Assembly: GCF_007830455.1 (NCBI RefSeq)
Contig: NZ_VLLB01000002.1
Span: 620,001-684,000 of the forward strand
Direction: 5' to 3'
Source of the DNA: Pseudoduganella lurida
GTDB taxonomy: Bacteria > Pseudomonadota > Gammaproteobacteria > Burkholderiales > Burkholderiaceae_D
Length of the DNA stretch: 64,000 nucleotides
Each line of letters begins with the position of its first letter. Within the stretch, counting starts at the first letter, position 1. The position numbers and the translations under genes are program-made. The notes under the pieces were generated by a model that saw only the letters and a program-made list of their open reading frames with translations, made no database searches and was not told where the DNA came from. Below are positions 48,392 through 59,000 of this stretch, one piece after another.

Positions 48392-51253
48392 TTACAGCGT
48401 CACCCTCATGGTTTTACCTTCATAGGTCAGCTCCTTGTCGGCCGCATCCAGCGTCTGCTCACTGGACGTGCCGGGTTTCACGACATGGATGCGGAACACG
48501 CGCCGCGCTACCATGCCGGGCCAGCTGCCGGTGCGCGCGCCCACGGTCAGCGTGCGGGTGCGGTCGTCCCACTGCAGCGGAATGCGCGAGAATTCGCCGC
48601 GCTGGTAGCTCTCCGACACGCCGTCGTCCTCGTACAGGCTGAACTTGCCGTCCGCGCCCGCGTAGACCTTCAGCGTCACCGGCGCATCGGGCTTCTCGTC
48701 CACGTACTGGGTCACGGGGCCCATCGGCACGATCGAGCCGGCCTTGACGAACAGCGGCATGCGCGTTTCAGGCGCCGGTGCGGTCACGGTACGGCCGCCT
48801 TCGTGGCGCTGGCCCGTGTGGTAGTCGTACCACTGCGCGCCCTTCGGCAGGTAGACGGAACGCTCGCGCGCACCGTAGGCGTACACGGGCGCCACCAGGA
48901 AGGCGTGGCCGAACAGGTACTCGTCCCGCACGTCCTTCGACTGTTCATCCTGCGGAAAATCCATCACCAGGCCGCGCATGATGGTGCCGGAGTTGAAATA
49001 GGTGTCGGAGGCGGTCGCGTAGATGTAGGGCATCAGGCGGTAGCGCAGTTTTAAATACCACACCATCGAGTCGCGCATCGGCGAGCCGGCCGGCGCGATA
49101 TTGTGGATCTCTCGCTTGACCACTTCGCCATGCGAGCGGAACAGCGGCGTGAACGCGCCGAACTGCCACCAGCGCAGGTTCAGCTCGCGCCACTCCTTCA
49201 GGTCCTCCGGCGTGCCTTTCGCTTTACCCGTGGCACGGTTCTCCTGCGCCGAGCCCAGGTCGCCGCTCTGGAAGCGCGTCTCCTGCGCATAGCCGCCGAT
49301 ATCGTGCGTCCAGTTCGGGATGCCGCTCATGCCGAAGCTCACGCCGGCCGAGATCTGGTCGTACAGGTTGTTCCAGCGGCCCACCGTGTCGCCGCTCCAC
49401 ACGGCCACGTAGTTGCGCTGCACGCCCGCGAAGCCGGAGCGGGACAGGATGAACTGCCGTTTATTGGGCTGGTCCCGTTTCAGGCCGTCGTACAGGGCCG
49501 ACGTGTGCGGCAGGCTGTAGGCGTTGAACGTCACTTCGCCGGCACCGTATGGCGTGGGGCCGATCAGCTTCTTGAAGTCTTCCAGCCGCGAGTTCGACAG
49601 CACGTCCGGCTCGCTGTTGTCCATCCACCAGGAGTCGAAGCCCAGGTCCACCAGCTTCGTCTTCATCTGGCGGTAGTAGATGTCGCGGGCTTCCTGCGCG
49701 TACGGCGAATAATGGCTGTTCTTGTAGCCGGGGCCGACCCAGTCCAGCGCGCCATCCTCGACGTTCTTCGTCCACATATGGCCCTTCGCCGCCAGCTCCT
49801 TGTAGTTCGCCGTGGTGTCGTAGAACTTGCCCCAGACGGACAGCATGATCTTCGCGTGCAGGCGGTGCACCTCGTCGACCATGCCCTTCGGGTCGGGGAA
49901 GCGCTTCGGATCCCAGTCGTGCGAACCCCAGGCGTTTTCCGGCCAGTAGAACCAGTCCTGCACGATGTTATCGAGCGGCCAGCCTTCCTTGCGGTAGGTG
50001 CGCACCGTGTCGAGCAGCTGCTCCTGCGTCTCGTAGCGCTGGCGCGACTGCCAGAAGCCGTAGGCCCATTTCGGCATCAAGGGCTGGATACCGGTCAGCG
50101 TGCGGTAGCCGCCGATCACATGGTCGATGCTGGTGCCGCGCACCACGTAGTAGTTCAGCGCCTCGGCCACCTCGGACGAGAACTGCAGCGAGTGCCGCTC
50201 CGGCGCCGGCAGCGGATCGTTGTGCGTCACGTGGATCATGCCGCCTTCGGGCTTCCATTCCAGCTTGAAGTCGACGGGTTTACCGGGCACGAAGGTCACC
50301 TCGAAGTTGTGGTACCACGGGTTCCAGCCCTGGCGCCACACGTCCATCACCTGCTTGCCGCCGACCGTCAATTTCGCGTAGTCGCCGGCGTACAGCTGCA
50401 TCTTGTGCACGCCTGGCTTGCCGCTCGCCAGCTTGCCTTCCCAGACGACGCGCACGTCCTTGAGCTCCTTCAGGGGTTTCAGCTCCTTCGGCCAGAACTC
50501 GGCCACGTCCTTCAGGTACTGGTAATTGATGTTCTCTTCGCGGCGCGTGAGCACCAGCTTGCCGCCCACGTAGTAGCGGGCCGTCAGCGCGCCCGCCTTG
50601 CCATCGGCGTCGGTCAGTTGCAGGTCGCGGCCGATCGGACCGTACGGGCGCGCATCGCCGAAGCGCGTGATGCCGTTGTTGTCCCACAGGACGCCGTAGT
50701 TCTTGTCGGAGACGAGGAAAGGCACGGCGACATCCATATTGTGCTGCAGCAGCTGCACGTCTTCGCCGTTCAGGTTCAGCTGGCCGTTCTGGTGCTGGCC
50801 CGTGCCGTAGAACGCGTCCCGGGTGCCGAAGTTGAAGCCCTGCTTCACGGCCAGGAAGGGCTTGCCGCCCACCGTGACGGGCCGGAGGTCCTCCGCATCC
50901 TGCTTCAGGAACACGGCGCCGCCCTGGTCGGCGAACTGCACGCGGCCGTCCTTCAGCGACACGGTGGCCGTCACCAGCTTCGTGCTCAAGGCCACCGTGT
51001 CACCGCTGCGCTTCACGGCGAACTGGCAGGCACATGGCTTGGCGATCGTCATCAGCGATGGCGTCAGCGCCTTGCCGGCCTGGTCGACTTTCACCACGTG
51101 GAGGATATGGTCGGCCATGACTTCCAGCCGCACTTCCTTCGCGGCGCCGCTGTCGGGAGCGACCGTGATGCCCGATGTCGTCTGCTGGAACGTGCCGGCC
51201 GAGGCCGCGCCGGCCAGCAGCAGGCAGGCGACGGAGATTGCTGTCATCTTCAT
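48392..51253 (-). CDS. GH31 alpha-xylosidase with PA14-like insert (Xyl31A type)
   Basis: A 953-residue exported enzyme. Order: signal peptide (1-19), N-terminal beta-domain, an inserted PA14-like module (about 235-345; VRVVWEGKLASGKPGVHKMQLYAGDYAKLTVGGKQVMDVWRQ), the barrel with nucleophile Asp545 (SWWMDNSEPD) and acid/base Asp622 (VWSGDTVGRW), and C-terminal beta-domains with DUF5110-like YEDDGVSESY. Length and the PA14 insert match the Cellvibrio japonicus xyloglucan alpha-xylosidase Xyl31A, where the insert helps hold longer oligosaccharides. It removes alpha-1,6-xylose from non-reducing ends of xyloglucan oligosaccharides. Its ATG overlaps the stop of the GH35 gene (ATGA). Confidence 0.94.
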   Translation of the reverse strand: MKMTAISVACLLLAGAASAGTFQQTTSGITVAPDSGAAKEVRLEVMADHILHVVKVDQAGKALTPSLMTIAKPCACQFAVKRSGDTVALSTKLVTATVSLKDGRVQFADQGGAVFLKQDAEDLRPVTVGGKPFLAVKQGFNFGTRDAFYGTGQHQNGQLNLNGEDVQLLQHNMDVAVPFLVSDKNYGVLWDNNGITRFGDARPYGPIGRDLQLTDADGKAGALTARYYVGGKLVLTRREENINYQYLKDVAEFWPKELKPLKELKDVRVVWEGKLASGKPGVHKMQLYAGDYAKLTVGGKQVMDVWRQGWNPWYHNFEVTFVPGKPVDFKLEWKPEGGMIHVTHNDPLPAPERHSLQFSSEVAEALNYYVVRGTSIDHVIGGYRTLTGIQPLMPKWAYGFWQSRQRYETQEQLLDTVRTYRKEGWPLDNIVQDWFYWPENAWGSHDWDPKRFPDPKGMVDEVHRLHAKIMLSVWGKFYDTTANYKELAAKGHMWTKNVEDGALDWVGPGYKNSHYSPYAQEARDIYYRQMKTKLVDLGFDSWWMDNSEPDVLSNSRLEDFKKLIGPTPYGAGEVTFNAYSLPHTSALYDGLKRDQPNKRQFILSRSGFAGVQRNYVAVWSGDTVGRWNNLYDQISAGVSFGMSGIPNWTHDIGGYAQETRFQSGDLGSAQENRATGKAKGTPEDLKEWRELNLRWWQFGAFTPLFRSHGEVVKREIHNIAPAGSPMRDSMVWYLKLRYRLMPYIYATASDTYFNSGTIMRGLVMDFPQDEQSKDVRDEYLFGHAFLVAPVYAYGARERSVYLPKGAQWYDYHTGQRHEGGRTVTAPAPETRMPLFVKAGSIVPMGPVTQYVDEKPDAPVTLKVYAGADGKFSLYEDDGVSESYQRGEFSRIPLQWDDRTRTLTVGARTGSWPGMVARRVFRIHVVKPGTSSEQTLDAADKELTYEGKTMRVTL

Positions 51254-52899
51254 TGATAGGTTCCGATCTTCACTTTGAGTACCGTCGGCGTGGTGCCGAA
51301 GTTGAGGCCATAGTCGGTCTGGTCGCCATTCCACACGCGTTCCAGCACCCAGTTGCCCTTGCCGTCGTAGCGCCCTTCTTCCACGCGGGCATACAGCGCA
51401 GGCTTGCCGGCATGGCGGCCGCTCGGCTCGAACTTGATGCGGGCGCGCTGGCCGACGACGACGAATTCGTTGTCGCCCGTCTGCGCCACCGCCAGCCCGC
51501 CGTTCGGCTTGTCCGTGCCCTCCATCGGATCCTTCGCGGCCTGGTCGCCGAACTGGCGCTGGCGGTACGACACGGTGGCCGTCCAGTTCTTCAGCGTGAT
51601 GGTCTGCGGCGTGCGTTCGTCGGACTCCGCCACGCCCTGCGTGCGGCCTTCGAAGGCCCACTGTGCCCATTCGCGCATCATCGGGCGGAAGGTGCCGAAG
51701 ATCTGCGCGAACGGCTCGACCATCGTGCGGTCCGTCGCCTTGGCACCCAGCGGATAGTTGCTGAATTCGAAGTAATCGATGCCGAACGGTGCGAAGCCGA
51801 TGCCGCCTTTGCCGAACACGGGCCACGCCACGCGCGCCAGGTCGGCCGAATTGCCGATCTCCGGCACGAACAGCGCGTTGTCGGGCCGCCGGAACTTGTC
51901 CAGCGTGGCGAAGATCTTGTTCGATTCGTGGTCGTAGATGTCCGGCGCGGCCACGTCGATATGGGGCGCGGCCGCCTTCCAGATGCCGATCACGTCGTAG
52001 GTGGGACCACCGCTGGCGAAGTTGCCCTTCCATGGCGCCAGCGGCTCCACGGCATTGCGGACCGCGTTATTCACGAACATCGGCAGGTCGTACACGGCGC
52101 GCCCTGCCTTGGCGATCTCCTCGATGTAGTGCGCGATGGCCCAGGTGTGGAAGTACTGCTCTGCGTAGTCGCCGTAGACCGCCTGCCAGGTGCCGGACGA
52201 CTTTCCGGACACCGGCGCTTTCTGCTTCGCCAGCACGGCCGCGGGCACCGGCCCATTGAACGCCTTCTGCGCCGCCGGGCCGTAGTCGCGCACCAGGCCG
52301 TAGGTGCCCACTTCATTCTCCACCTGGACCATGATCACCGTGTGCTGCTCGCCGTCGAGCTTCTTGAGGTGCTCCATCAGCGCCACGAAGGCCTTGCGGT
52401 CGGCCTTCAGGGTCTCGGTACCGAACGGCGAATGGCAGTAGCTGTCCTTGCCGGCCTTGTCCACCATGCGCGGAAAGCGCCTGTTGTCGAACTTCACCCA
52501 GGCCGGCAGGTAACCCGGACCCGTGTTCTTCCAGGTGCCGAACCACAGCAGCACCAGCCGCACGTTCTTCTCGCGCGCCTGGGTCACCAGCGTGTCGACG
52601 TAGCTGAAATCGAACTTGCCTTCGGTCGCTTCGATCTGTTCCCAGGCGACGGGAATCTCCAGCGTGTTGGCCTGCGCATCATTGATCGCGGCCCACACCT
52701 TCGGCAGCGCGTTCGGGTAGTTGCTGGAGTTGTGGGCCTGGCCGCCCAGGATCAGGTAGGGCGCGCCGTCCACCATCAGCGCATGGCGGCCTTCCTTCGT
52801 GACGAGGCGCGGCAGGTCGGCGGCGTGGGCGCCGAAGGCAAACAGGCTGGCCAGCAGGACGGCCAGTGCGGATGGTCTCGATATGGTCTTGATTTTCAT
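51250..52899 (-). CDS. GH35 beta-galactosidase with DUF5597 (Bgl35A type)
   Basis: A 549-residue exported enzyme of the short GH35 branch. Signal peptide 1-26; GQAHNSSNYPNAL, NTLEIPVAWEQIEATEGKFDF, acid/base in MVQVENEVG (Glu196), nucleophile in FVPEIGN (Glu347) and a C-terminal DUF5597 beta-domain. It differs strongly from the long GH35 at 20867. Size and neighbours match C. japonicus Bgl35A, which removes beta-1,2-galactose from xyloglucan side chains and so exposes xylose for the adjacent GH31. CGGAG precedes ATG 52899. It lies 26 bases after the TonB receptor and overlaps GH31. Confidence 0.93.
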   Translation of the reverse strand: MKIKTISRPSALAVLLASLFAFGAHAADLPRLVTKEGRHALMVDGAPYLILGGQAHNSSNYPNALPKVWAAINDAQANTLEIPVAWEQIEATEGKFDFSYVDTLVTQAREKNVRLVLLWFGTWKNTGPGYLPAWVKFDNRRFPRMVDKAGKDSYCHSPFGTETLKADRKAFVALMEHLKKLDGEQHTVIMVQVENEVGTYGLVRDYGPAAQKAFNGPVPAAVLAKQKAPVSGKSSGTWQAVYGDYAEQYFHTWAIAHYIEEIAKAGRAVYDLPMFVNNAVRNAVEPLAPWKGNFASGGPTYDVIGIWKAAAPHIDVAAPDIYDHESNKIFATLDKFRRPDNALFVPEIGNSADLARVAWPVFGKGGIGFAPFGIDYFEFSNYPLGAKATDRTMVEPFAQIFGTFRPMMREWAQWAFEGRTQGVAESDERTPQTITLKNWTATVSYRQRQFGDQAAKDPMEGTDKPNGGLAVAQTGDNEFVVVGQRARIKFEPSGRHAGKPALYARVEEGRYDGKGNWVLERVWNGDQTDYGLNFGTTPTVLKVKIGTYQ

Positions 52900-52925
52900 G
52901 GGCTCCGTTCGGATCGGGGATCAAA

Positions 52926-55900
52926 TTAGAATGAATACCGCAGCTGGGCAGTGTAGCGCGGGCCGGACACGAACCAGGCGCGGCCCATCATGCCGATCCC
53001 TTGCTGCATCAGCTGCTTGTATTTCGAGTCCGTCAGGTTCTGCGCCTCGATGCCCAGCGAAGTGCGCTCGTTGATCTGGTACGACAGCGAGGCATCGAGC
53101 TGGCCATAGTCGTCCGCCCAGGTCGGCAGGGCCCAGGCCACCACGTTCTGGCCGACCGTCGGGCTGGCCGGATTGGTGTCGCGGCCGTCGCCGCCGCGCG
53201 TGCCGTTCACGTTCACGCCCTGCAGGTTCTTCGAGCGCCAGCTCCACGCCAGCCGCGAGGACCATGGCCCGTGGTCGTAGAGCAGCGCCAGGTTGTAGGC
53301 ATTGCGGGACAGGTATTGCAGCGGCAGGTTGCCGAAGGTCTTGCCGTCCGTGTCGCAGCCGTTCTGGTTCAGGTTGATATTGGCCTTCGTGTCGCCGCCG
53401 CTGCAGTACACCGTGTAGCGGTCGTCGTACAGGTGCTGGCTGCTGTCGACGAAGGTGTAGTTGGCCTGCACGCCCAGGCCGGCCCAGGCACCCGGCAGCT
53501 TGTCGAAATACTGCTGATAGGCGATCTCCACGCCGCTGGCGCGGCCGCGCGCGCCGTTCACGGGTCCCGTGGCAACGAAGTTGTACAGCTTGCCGTTCAC
53601 GTCCGGCAGCGGGTAGATATAGGACTGGTTGACGATGACGTCCTTCAGCCGCTTGTTGAACAGTGCCACCGTCAGCGAACTGGCGCGGCCGAAGTACCAC
53701 TCGGCCGTCAGGTCCACCTGGGTGGCGGAGATCGGCCGCAGCATCGGATTGCCTTTCGCTTCGCCGGTCTGCGTCACGCTGCGCACCACGGCCGTCTGCG
53801 TCAGCGGGAAGCTGGTGAAGTCCACGTTCTGGTTCAGCGTCGCATAGCCCTGCAGCTGCGAGAAGTCCGGCCGCGACACGGCCTTCGAGGCGGCAAAGCG
53901 GAACTGCAGGTCGTCGCGCGCCTTCAGCCGCAGGTTCAGGCTGGGCAGCACGTTGCGGTAGGCGTTGCGGTAGTTCTGGTCCGCGGCGAACGCCGGGATG
54001 TTCGGGATCGCCGGGCCGGTCTGCGTGAAGCCGGCGGGGATGGTCGGATTGTTGTTGGTGTAGACGGTGTAGCCATGCGCATCCATCTCGGTGCGCACGT
54101 AGCGCACGCCCACGTTGCCGTCCACCGGGTACTTCAGGTTGTCCCAGCCGAAGCGCAGCTGCGTGAAGGCGGCTTTGGTCTTTTCCGACTGCTCGTTCAT
54201 GCCGGCCGGGTTGCCGCCGAACGCGGCTGCCGTCCACGGTGCGCAGTTGGGCGCCTGGCCCAGGCGCACCGCGCGCTCGGTGCACAGGATGTCGAAGAAC
54301 TTGTGCAGGGCCGCGTACGAGTCCGGATAGCCGGTGGCCCACGACACGTCCGGGAACACCAGTGCCGGCACGTTCACTTTGCCGTTGAAGAAATTATTGA
54401 ACGGGGTGATGTGCGTGGCACCGGAAAAGCGCGGGTCGGCCAGGAAGGCCAGCTGGTCGATCGTACCGCCCAGCTGCCAGGTCTGCGAGATCGGCGACCA
54501 GTTGTAGTCCGGGTTCGACAGCTCGGTCACGGCATCGCGCTTCGTGAAGCGCACGCCGAAGCGCAGGTCGCGCAGCACCGGATGTTCGAAGGTGTACTTG
54601 GCGTCGAGCTTGAGCGCCTTGGATTCGGACGTACTGCGGTCGAAGTGCTCCTGCGTGAAGGCCCAGAAGTAGTTCTGCGGGTTGGCCAGGTAGGCGCGCT
54701 GCGCATCGTTGAAGATCAGGTTCGGCAGGCTGCCGCGCAGGTCGATCTGCTGCTCGGGCAGCAGCGTGCCGGTGGCCACCGTGGAATCGAAGCCGTCCGT
54801 CTTGGCCTTGATGCGCTGCAGGTCGCCGGTGAACTCCCACTGGTCGCTGGCGCGCCAGGTGACGTTCCACGAGATGTCCGTCGTGTCGGACTTGCGCTTG
54901 GCGATGCGCGTGTCGTCGCCGAACGAGATGCCGGAATCCATCGGGTCGGACAGCGTGCCGGTCAGCAGCGTGCCGTTCGGGCTGAAGGTGCCGTTGGCCA
55001 CCTGGATGTTGTAGGGGCTGGAGGCGGCGAACAGCGCCTGCTCGTCCCACTGCATCTCGTACTTCGACTTGAAGAACGTGATGTGCGAACGCAGGTCGGC
55101 ATTGGCCTTCCATTGCAGCGCGCCGTACAGGCCCTGGCGCTTGCGGTTGAAGTTCAGCGTCCGCCACTGCGCGCCCTTCGGCACCCATACCGTCTGACCG
55201 TTGACAACATCGTTGCGGGGGTAGTAGGGCTCCACCTGCAGCGCATCGGTGCGCGTGCCGCTTTCCGAATACGCATAATCGAGCAGCGCGCCGATCTCGC
55301 CGATGCCCGTTTTCCAGCGGTTCGACAGCAGGAAGGAACCGGACGGCGACCACTTGCCCTTCTTCAGTTCCGAGTACGTGGACGATGCCGACAGCGACAC
55401 CTTGGGGCCCTTGAAGTCGAACGGCAGCGCCGTGCGCAGGTTCACCAGGCCGCCGATGGCGCCTTCGATCTGCTCGGCGGAGGGGTTCTTGTAGACGTCC
55501 AGGCCGGCCATCAGTTCCGGCGGCACGTCCTCGAAGTTGAGCGAGCGGCCGCCGTTGGCGGAGAAGGAATCGCGCCCGTTCAGTTCCGAGCGCACGTAGG
55601 ACAGCCCGCGGATCGACACGCCGGAGCCCTCCACGGAATAGTGCTCGGGATCGGCGCGCGACATGGTGCGGTCGATCGTCACGCCGACCACCCGCTGCAG
55701 CACCTCCGTCACCGAGCGGTCGGGCAGCTTGCCGATATCCTCGGCGACGATCGAATCGACGATCTCGTCCGAGTTCTGCTTGATCTTCTGGGCGTTCTCG
55801 ATGGAGCTCCGCTGGCCGGTGACGACCACCGTGGCCGTGGGGCCATCGTTCGCCGTCTGGGCCCGTGCCGCCCCTGCCGTCAGAAGCGCCACCTGCGCCA

Positions 55901-55937
55901 CTGCCAGCGCCATCGCTGTGAGTCTGAACTGTTGCAT
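52926..55937 (-). CDS. TonB-dependent receptor of the xyloglucan cluster
   Basis: A 1003-residue outer-membrane receptor. Signal peptide 1-26, TonB box ATVVVTG, plug with DSIVAEDIGKLPDRSVTEVLQRVVGVTIDR, VSIRGLSYVRSELNGRDSFSANGGRSLNFEDVPPELMAGLDVYKNPSAEQIEGAIGG, then a long barrel ending TAQLRYSF. The plug style is that of carbohydrate receptors in Xanthomonas and Cellvibrio. By position between the GH74 fusion and the exo-enzymes, it should import xyloglucan oligosaccharides into the periplasm. AGGAG precedes ATG 55937. The GH74 stop lies 103 bases upstream. Confidence 0.94.
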   Translation of the reverse strand: MQQFRLTAMALAVAQVALLTAGAARAQTANDGPTATVVVTGQRSSIENAQKIKQNSDEIVDSIVAEDIGKLPDRSVTEVLQRVVGVTIDRTMSRADPEHYSVEGSGVSIRGLSYVRSELNGRDSFSANGGRSLNFEDVPPELMAGLDVYKNPSAEQIEGAIGGLVNLRTALPFDFKGPKVSLSASSTYSELKKGKWSPSGSFLLSNRWKTGIGEIGALLDYAYSESGTRTDALQVEPYYPRNDVVNGQTVWVPKGAQWRTLNFNRKRQGLYGALQWKANADLRSHITFFKSKYEMQWDEQALFAASSPYNIQVANGTFSPNGTLLTGTLSDPMDSGISFGDDTRIAKRKSDTTDISWNVTWRASDQWEFTGDLQRIKAKTDGFDSTVATGTLLPEQQIDLRGSLPNLIFNDAQRAYLANPQNYFWAFTQEHFDRSTSESKALKLDAKYTFEHPVLRDLRFGVRFTKRDAVTELSNPDYNWSPISQTWQLGGTIDQLAFLADPRFSGATHITPFNNFFNGKVNVPALVFPDVSWATGYPDSYAALHKFFDILCTERAVRLGQAPNCAPWTAAAFGGNPAGMNEQSEKTKAAFTQLRFGWDNLKYPVDGNVGVRYVRTEMDAHGYTVYTNNNPTIPAGFTQTGPAIPNIPAFAADQNYRNAYRNVLPSLNLRLKARDDLQFRFAASKAVSRPDFSQLQGYATLNQNVDFTSFPLTQTAVVRSVTQTGEAKGNPMLRPISATQVDLTAEWYFGRASSLTVALFNKRLKDVIVNQSYIYPLPDVNGKLYNFVATGPVNGARGRASGVEIAYQQYFDKLPGAWAGLGVQANYTFVDSSQHLYDDRYTVYCSGGDTKANINLNQNGCDTDGKTFGNLPLQYLSRNAYNLALLYDHGPWSSRLAWSWRSKNLQGVNVNGTRGGDGRDTNPASPTVGQNVVAWALPTWADDYGQLDASLSYQINERTSLGIEAQNLTDSKYKQLMQQGIGMMGRAWFVSGPRYTAQLRYSF

Positions 55938-56040
55938 TGCCGTCTCCTGGTTGGGTTATACCGCCGCGACGGTCCGCATCCTGCTTGTGCCGCAGTTCGA
56001 TGCCGGACCGCCGTACTGCACCTGCTGTCAATCCCTGCTG

Positions 56041-59000
56041 TCAATCCCTGCCGCGCTCCTCCCGCCGCACTTCGCCATACACGATCCCGCGCCCCGCGGT
56101 ACTCATGTAGACGCGCCCGAACACATTCATGTCGCCGACGACGAAGCGGCCGTCGCCGGGGCCGCCGTACTGGTGCGCGTCGTCGTTCACGCGCAGCCAG
56201 TGGTTTCCCGCATCGAGCGAACGCCAGACGCCGCGCAGGCCGTCCACCGTGCCCCAGAGGTACAGGGCCGGGAAGTCGCTGCCGGGCGCGGCCTTGCCGA
56301 AGCCGACGGCACCGGCGTAGGTCACGCCATCGATCCGGCTGAAGGTGACGCCGGCATCGCGCGTGCGCGTCAGTCCGCCGTCCTTCAGGGCCACCCACAC
56401 ATCGCCGCCGGCGCCCGGCACGGGACGCACGAGATCCGATCCGCCAGGCGGCAGCTGTGCGCGGGGAACGAAGGACCGGCCGCCATCCGAGCTGACGAGA
56501 AAGGCGCCATCGCGGTAGGCATAGAAGCGGGTGGCGTCCACCGGATCGGCCACGGGCCGGGCACCGTCGATGCCGGCGGCGGCGCTCCATGTGTCGCCAT
56601 CGTCGATCGAGCGATACGTGACGGCGGATTTGTCGGGACTGTGCAGCAGCACCCTGCCGTCGGCGGACAGGGCCACCTGGCCGTTCCTGCCGTGCATGGC
56701 GCGGCCGGCGCGCCAGTGTTCTCCGCCATCGCGCGACACCTGCACCGCCTTGCCGGCGCGCGCCAGTATCTGCGGCTGCGTGCCGGCGAAGGCCAGGCCG
56801 AACGTGGTGCCCATCTGCGGCTGGTGGATGAGGCCATACTGCGCGGGATCGGCGTGGCGGAAGCCGTCGTAGTCGCCGATGCTGCTGACGGGCGGTGCGC
56901 CGGCGCGGCTGACGAGGCCCAAAGGCACCGTCTCCTCCAGCCCCTTCACGTCGAAGCGCCAGGTGACCGGCACCGCGTCGAGGTTCGCCGTATGAAAAAC
57001 GCCATTGCCGGAGGTGACCCACGCCGCGTGCGCGTCGAAAGGATCGATCGCGAACGTGCTGGCCCAGTGGATCGCGTGGCCCTTCAGCCACGGCACGCCC
57101 GCATCGTCCTTCACGAAGCCGCGCGCCACCAGGTCGGTCCAGTGCGCGCCGCCATCGTCGGAGATGAGCAGCCGGTCGCCCTTCGCATCGCCCTGCTGCG
57201 CATACAGGCTGATGGTGGAGACCAGCACGCGCCGCGGGTTATCGCGTGCGACGCTGATGCCGCTGTAGGCCGCGCGCGTGCCGGGCGTGACATCCTGCCC
57301 TTCGCCCGCAGCGATGGCGTACTTCCACACGGCGCCCCGGTCCATGGGTTCGTCGCCCCGCGGATGCGGTCCGGCGCCGTTCGCGAACGTGACGTACAGG
57401 TTGCCGGCACCATCGAACGCGCCTCGTTGCGGCAGCAGGCAGGGTGGGGTGCCGGCGACGGGAGCGAATGTCGCGCCGCCATCGTCGCTGCGGTACAGAT
57501 TCGGCCCCGGCCGCGAGATGCCGACGAACAGGCGCCGCGCCGCACCGTTTGAGACGCTGGCCGGATCGGGCAGCACGAAGGCGATGCCGGCGCCGTTCGG
57601 CGTGGCCGTCACGTCCAGCCCGTCGAGGCGCTGCCAGGTCGCGCCGGCATCCCTGCTGCGGAACAGGCCATGTGCGCGGGTGCCGGCATACAGCACGTCG
57701 CCATCGCCCGGGTCGACGGCCAGGCGCTCGCCGTTGCCACGGCCCATGCCGTTGCCGTGCGCGGTGAACTGCGGCGTCACGTCCGTCACGGCGAACGTCC
57801 TGCCGTAATCGCGCGAACGCAGCACGGCGCTGCGGCCGCCGTTCAGGTAGGCGGTGCCGGCCAGCAGGTAGACCTTGCCCGCATCGCGCGGATCGGTGGC
57901 CAGCGCTTCCACGCCCAGCAGGCCCGTGTGGTCCTCGTCCAGGCAGTCCAGCAGCGGCACCCAGCGGTCGCCCTCGCGGCGGTAGGCGCCGCCGACATCG
58001 GTGCGCGCATACACGACGCCGCGCTGCGCCGGGCTGGGGATCACGGCGGACACGAAGCCGCCGCCGCCGATCGCCACGCTGTCCCATGCATAGCCGGTCA
58101 GCAGCGGCTGCAGCACCGGGTCCATCGCCGCGCCCCATATCGCGTAACCCCGCTCGTTGGGATGCAGCAGGTCCGGCATGATGTCGGGCGACAGCACGCC
58201 GTCCGCGTCGAGAAAGGCGGCGCTGAAATCGGCGTAGAACACGCGGCGCCCGTCGGCAAGGCGGGCGATGCGTTCATTGACGGCCGTGTTCAGGCGGCGC
58301 GACAGGCTGGCCACGCCATCGCGCGGGAACACGCCCACCAGCAGCACCTTCGTACGCGGCAGGCGTTCCAGCAGTTCGTCCACGATGCGGCGCACGCCGG
58401 CGGCCGTATGGTCCGGATCGTCCTGCCGGCTGCCCGTATTGTTAGTGCCGGCCATCAGCACGACGACCCGCGGATCGAGGCCGTCGACCTCGCCGTGCTG
58501 CAGGCGCCACAGGATGTTTTCGGTGCGGTCGCCGCCGAAACCCAGGTTGACGGGGTGGTAGCGCGCATAGCGCCGCGACCATTCCTGCGCGCCGGCCCTT
58601 GCCCAGCCTTCGGTGATCGAATCGCCCAGGAAGACCAGTTGCGGCACCGTGCCGGCGGCGCGGCGTTCGGCATTTTCCCGGATGCGCTGTTCGTGCCGCG
58701 GCAGCCACCAGTCCAGCGCCCACGCCTGCTGCAGCGGCTCGGGCGTGACGGCGCGCGTGCGGTAGTCGGCGCACGGCGTGTTCGGCGTGCCCTGCGCTGC
58801 GATGCGCACATTGGCGATGGCCACGTCGCCAGCCCCCGTGCCCTCCACTGAAAACGGTTTCACGACCGCTTCAAAAGGGTCGCCGTCGCGGTGGAAGCAT
58901 TGCAGCGCGATCGATACGGTGCGCCAGCCCTTGCCGGCGGCGGCGCGGGCCGGCAGCACGTAAGGCACCTTGCGTTCGCAGTCCGCGCCGCAATCCAGCT

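Noticed and set aside
53001..56342. 1113-codon plus-strand frame across the xyloglucan receptor
   Set aside because: Antisense to a receptor with all expected motifs; composition is typical of a shadow frame.
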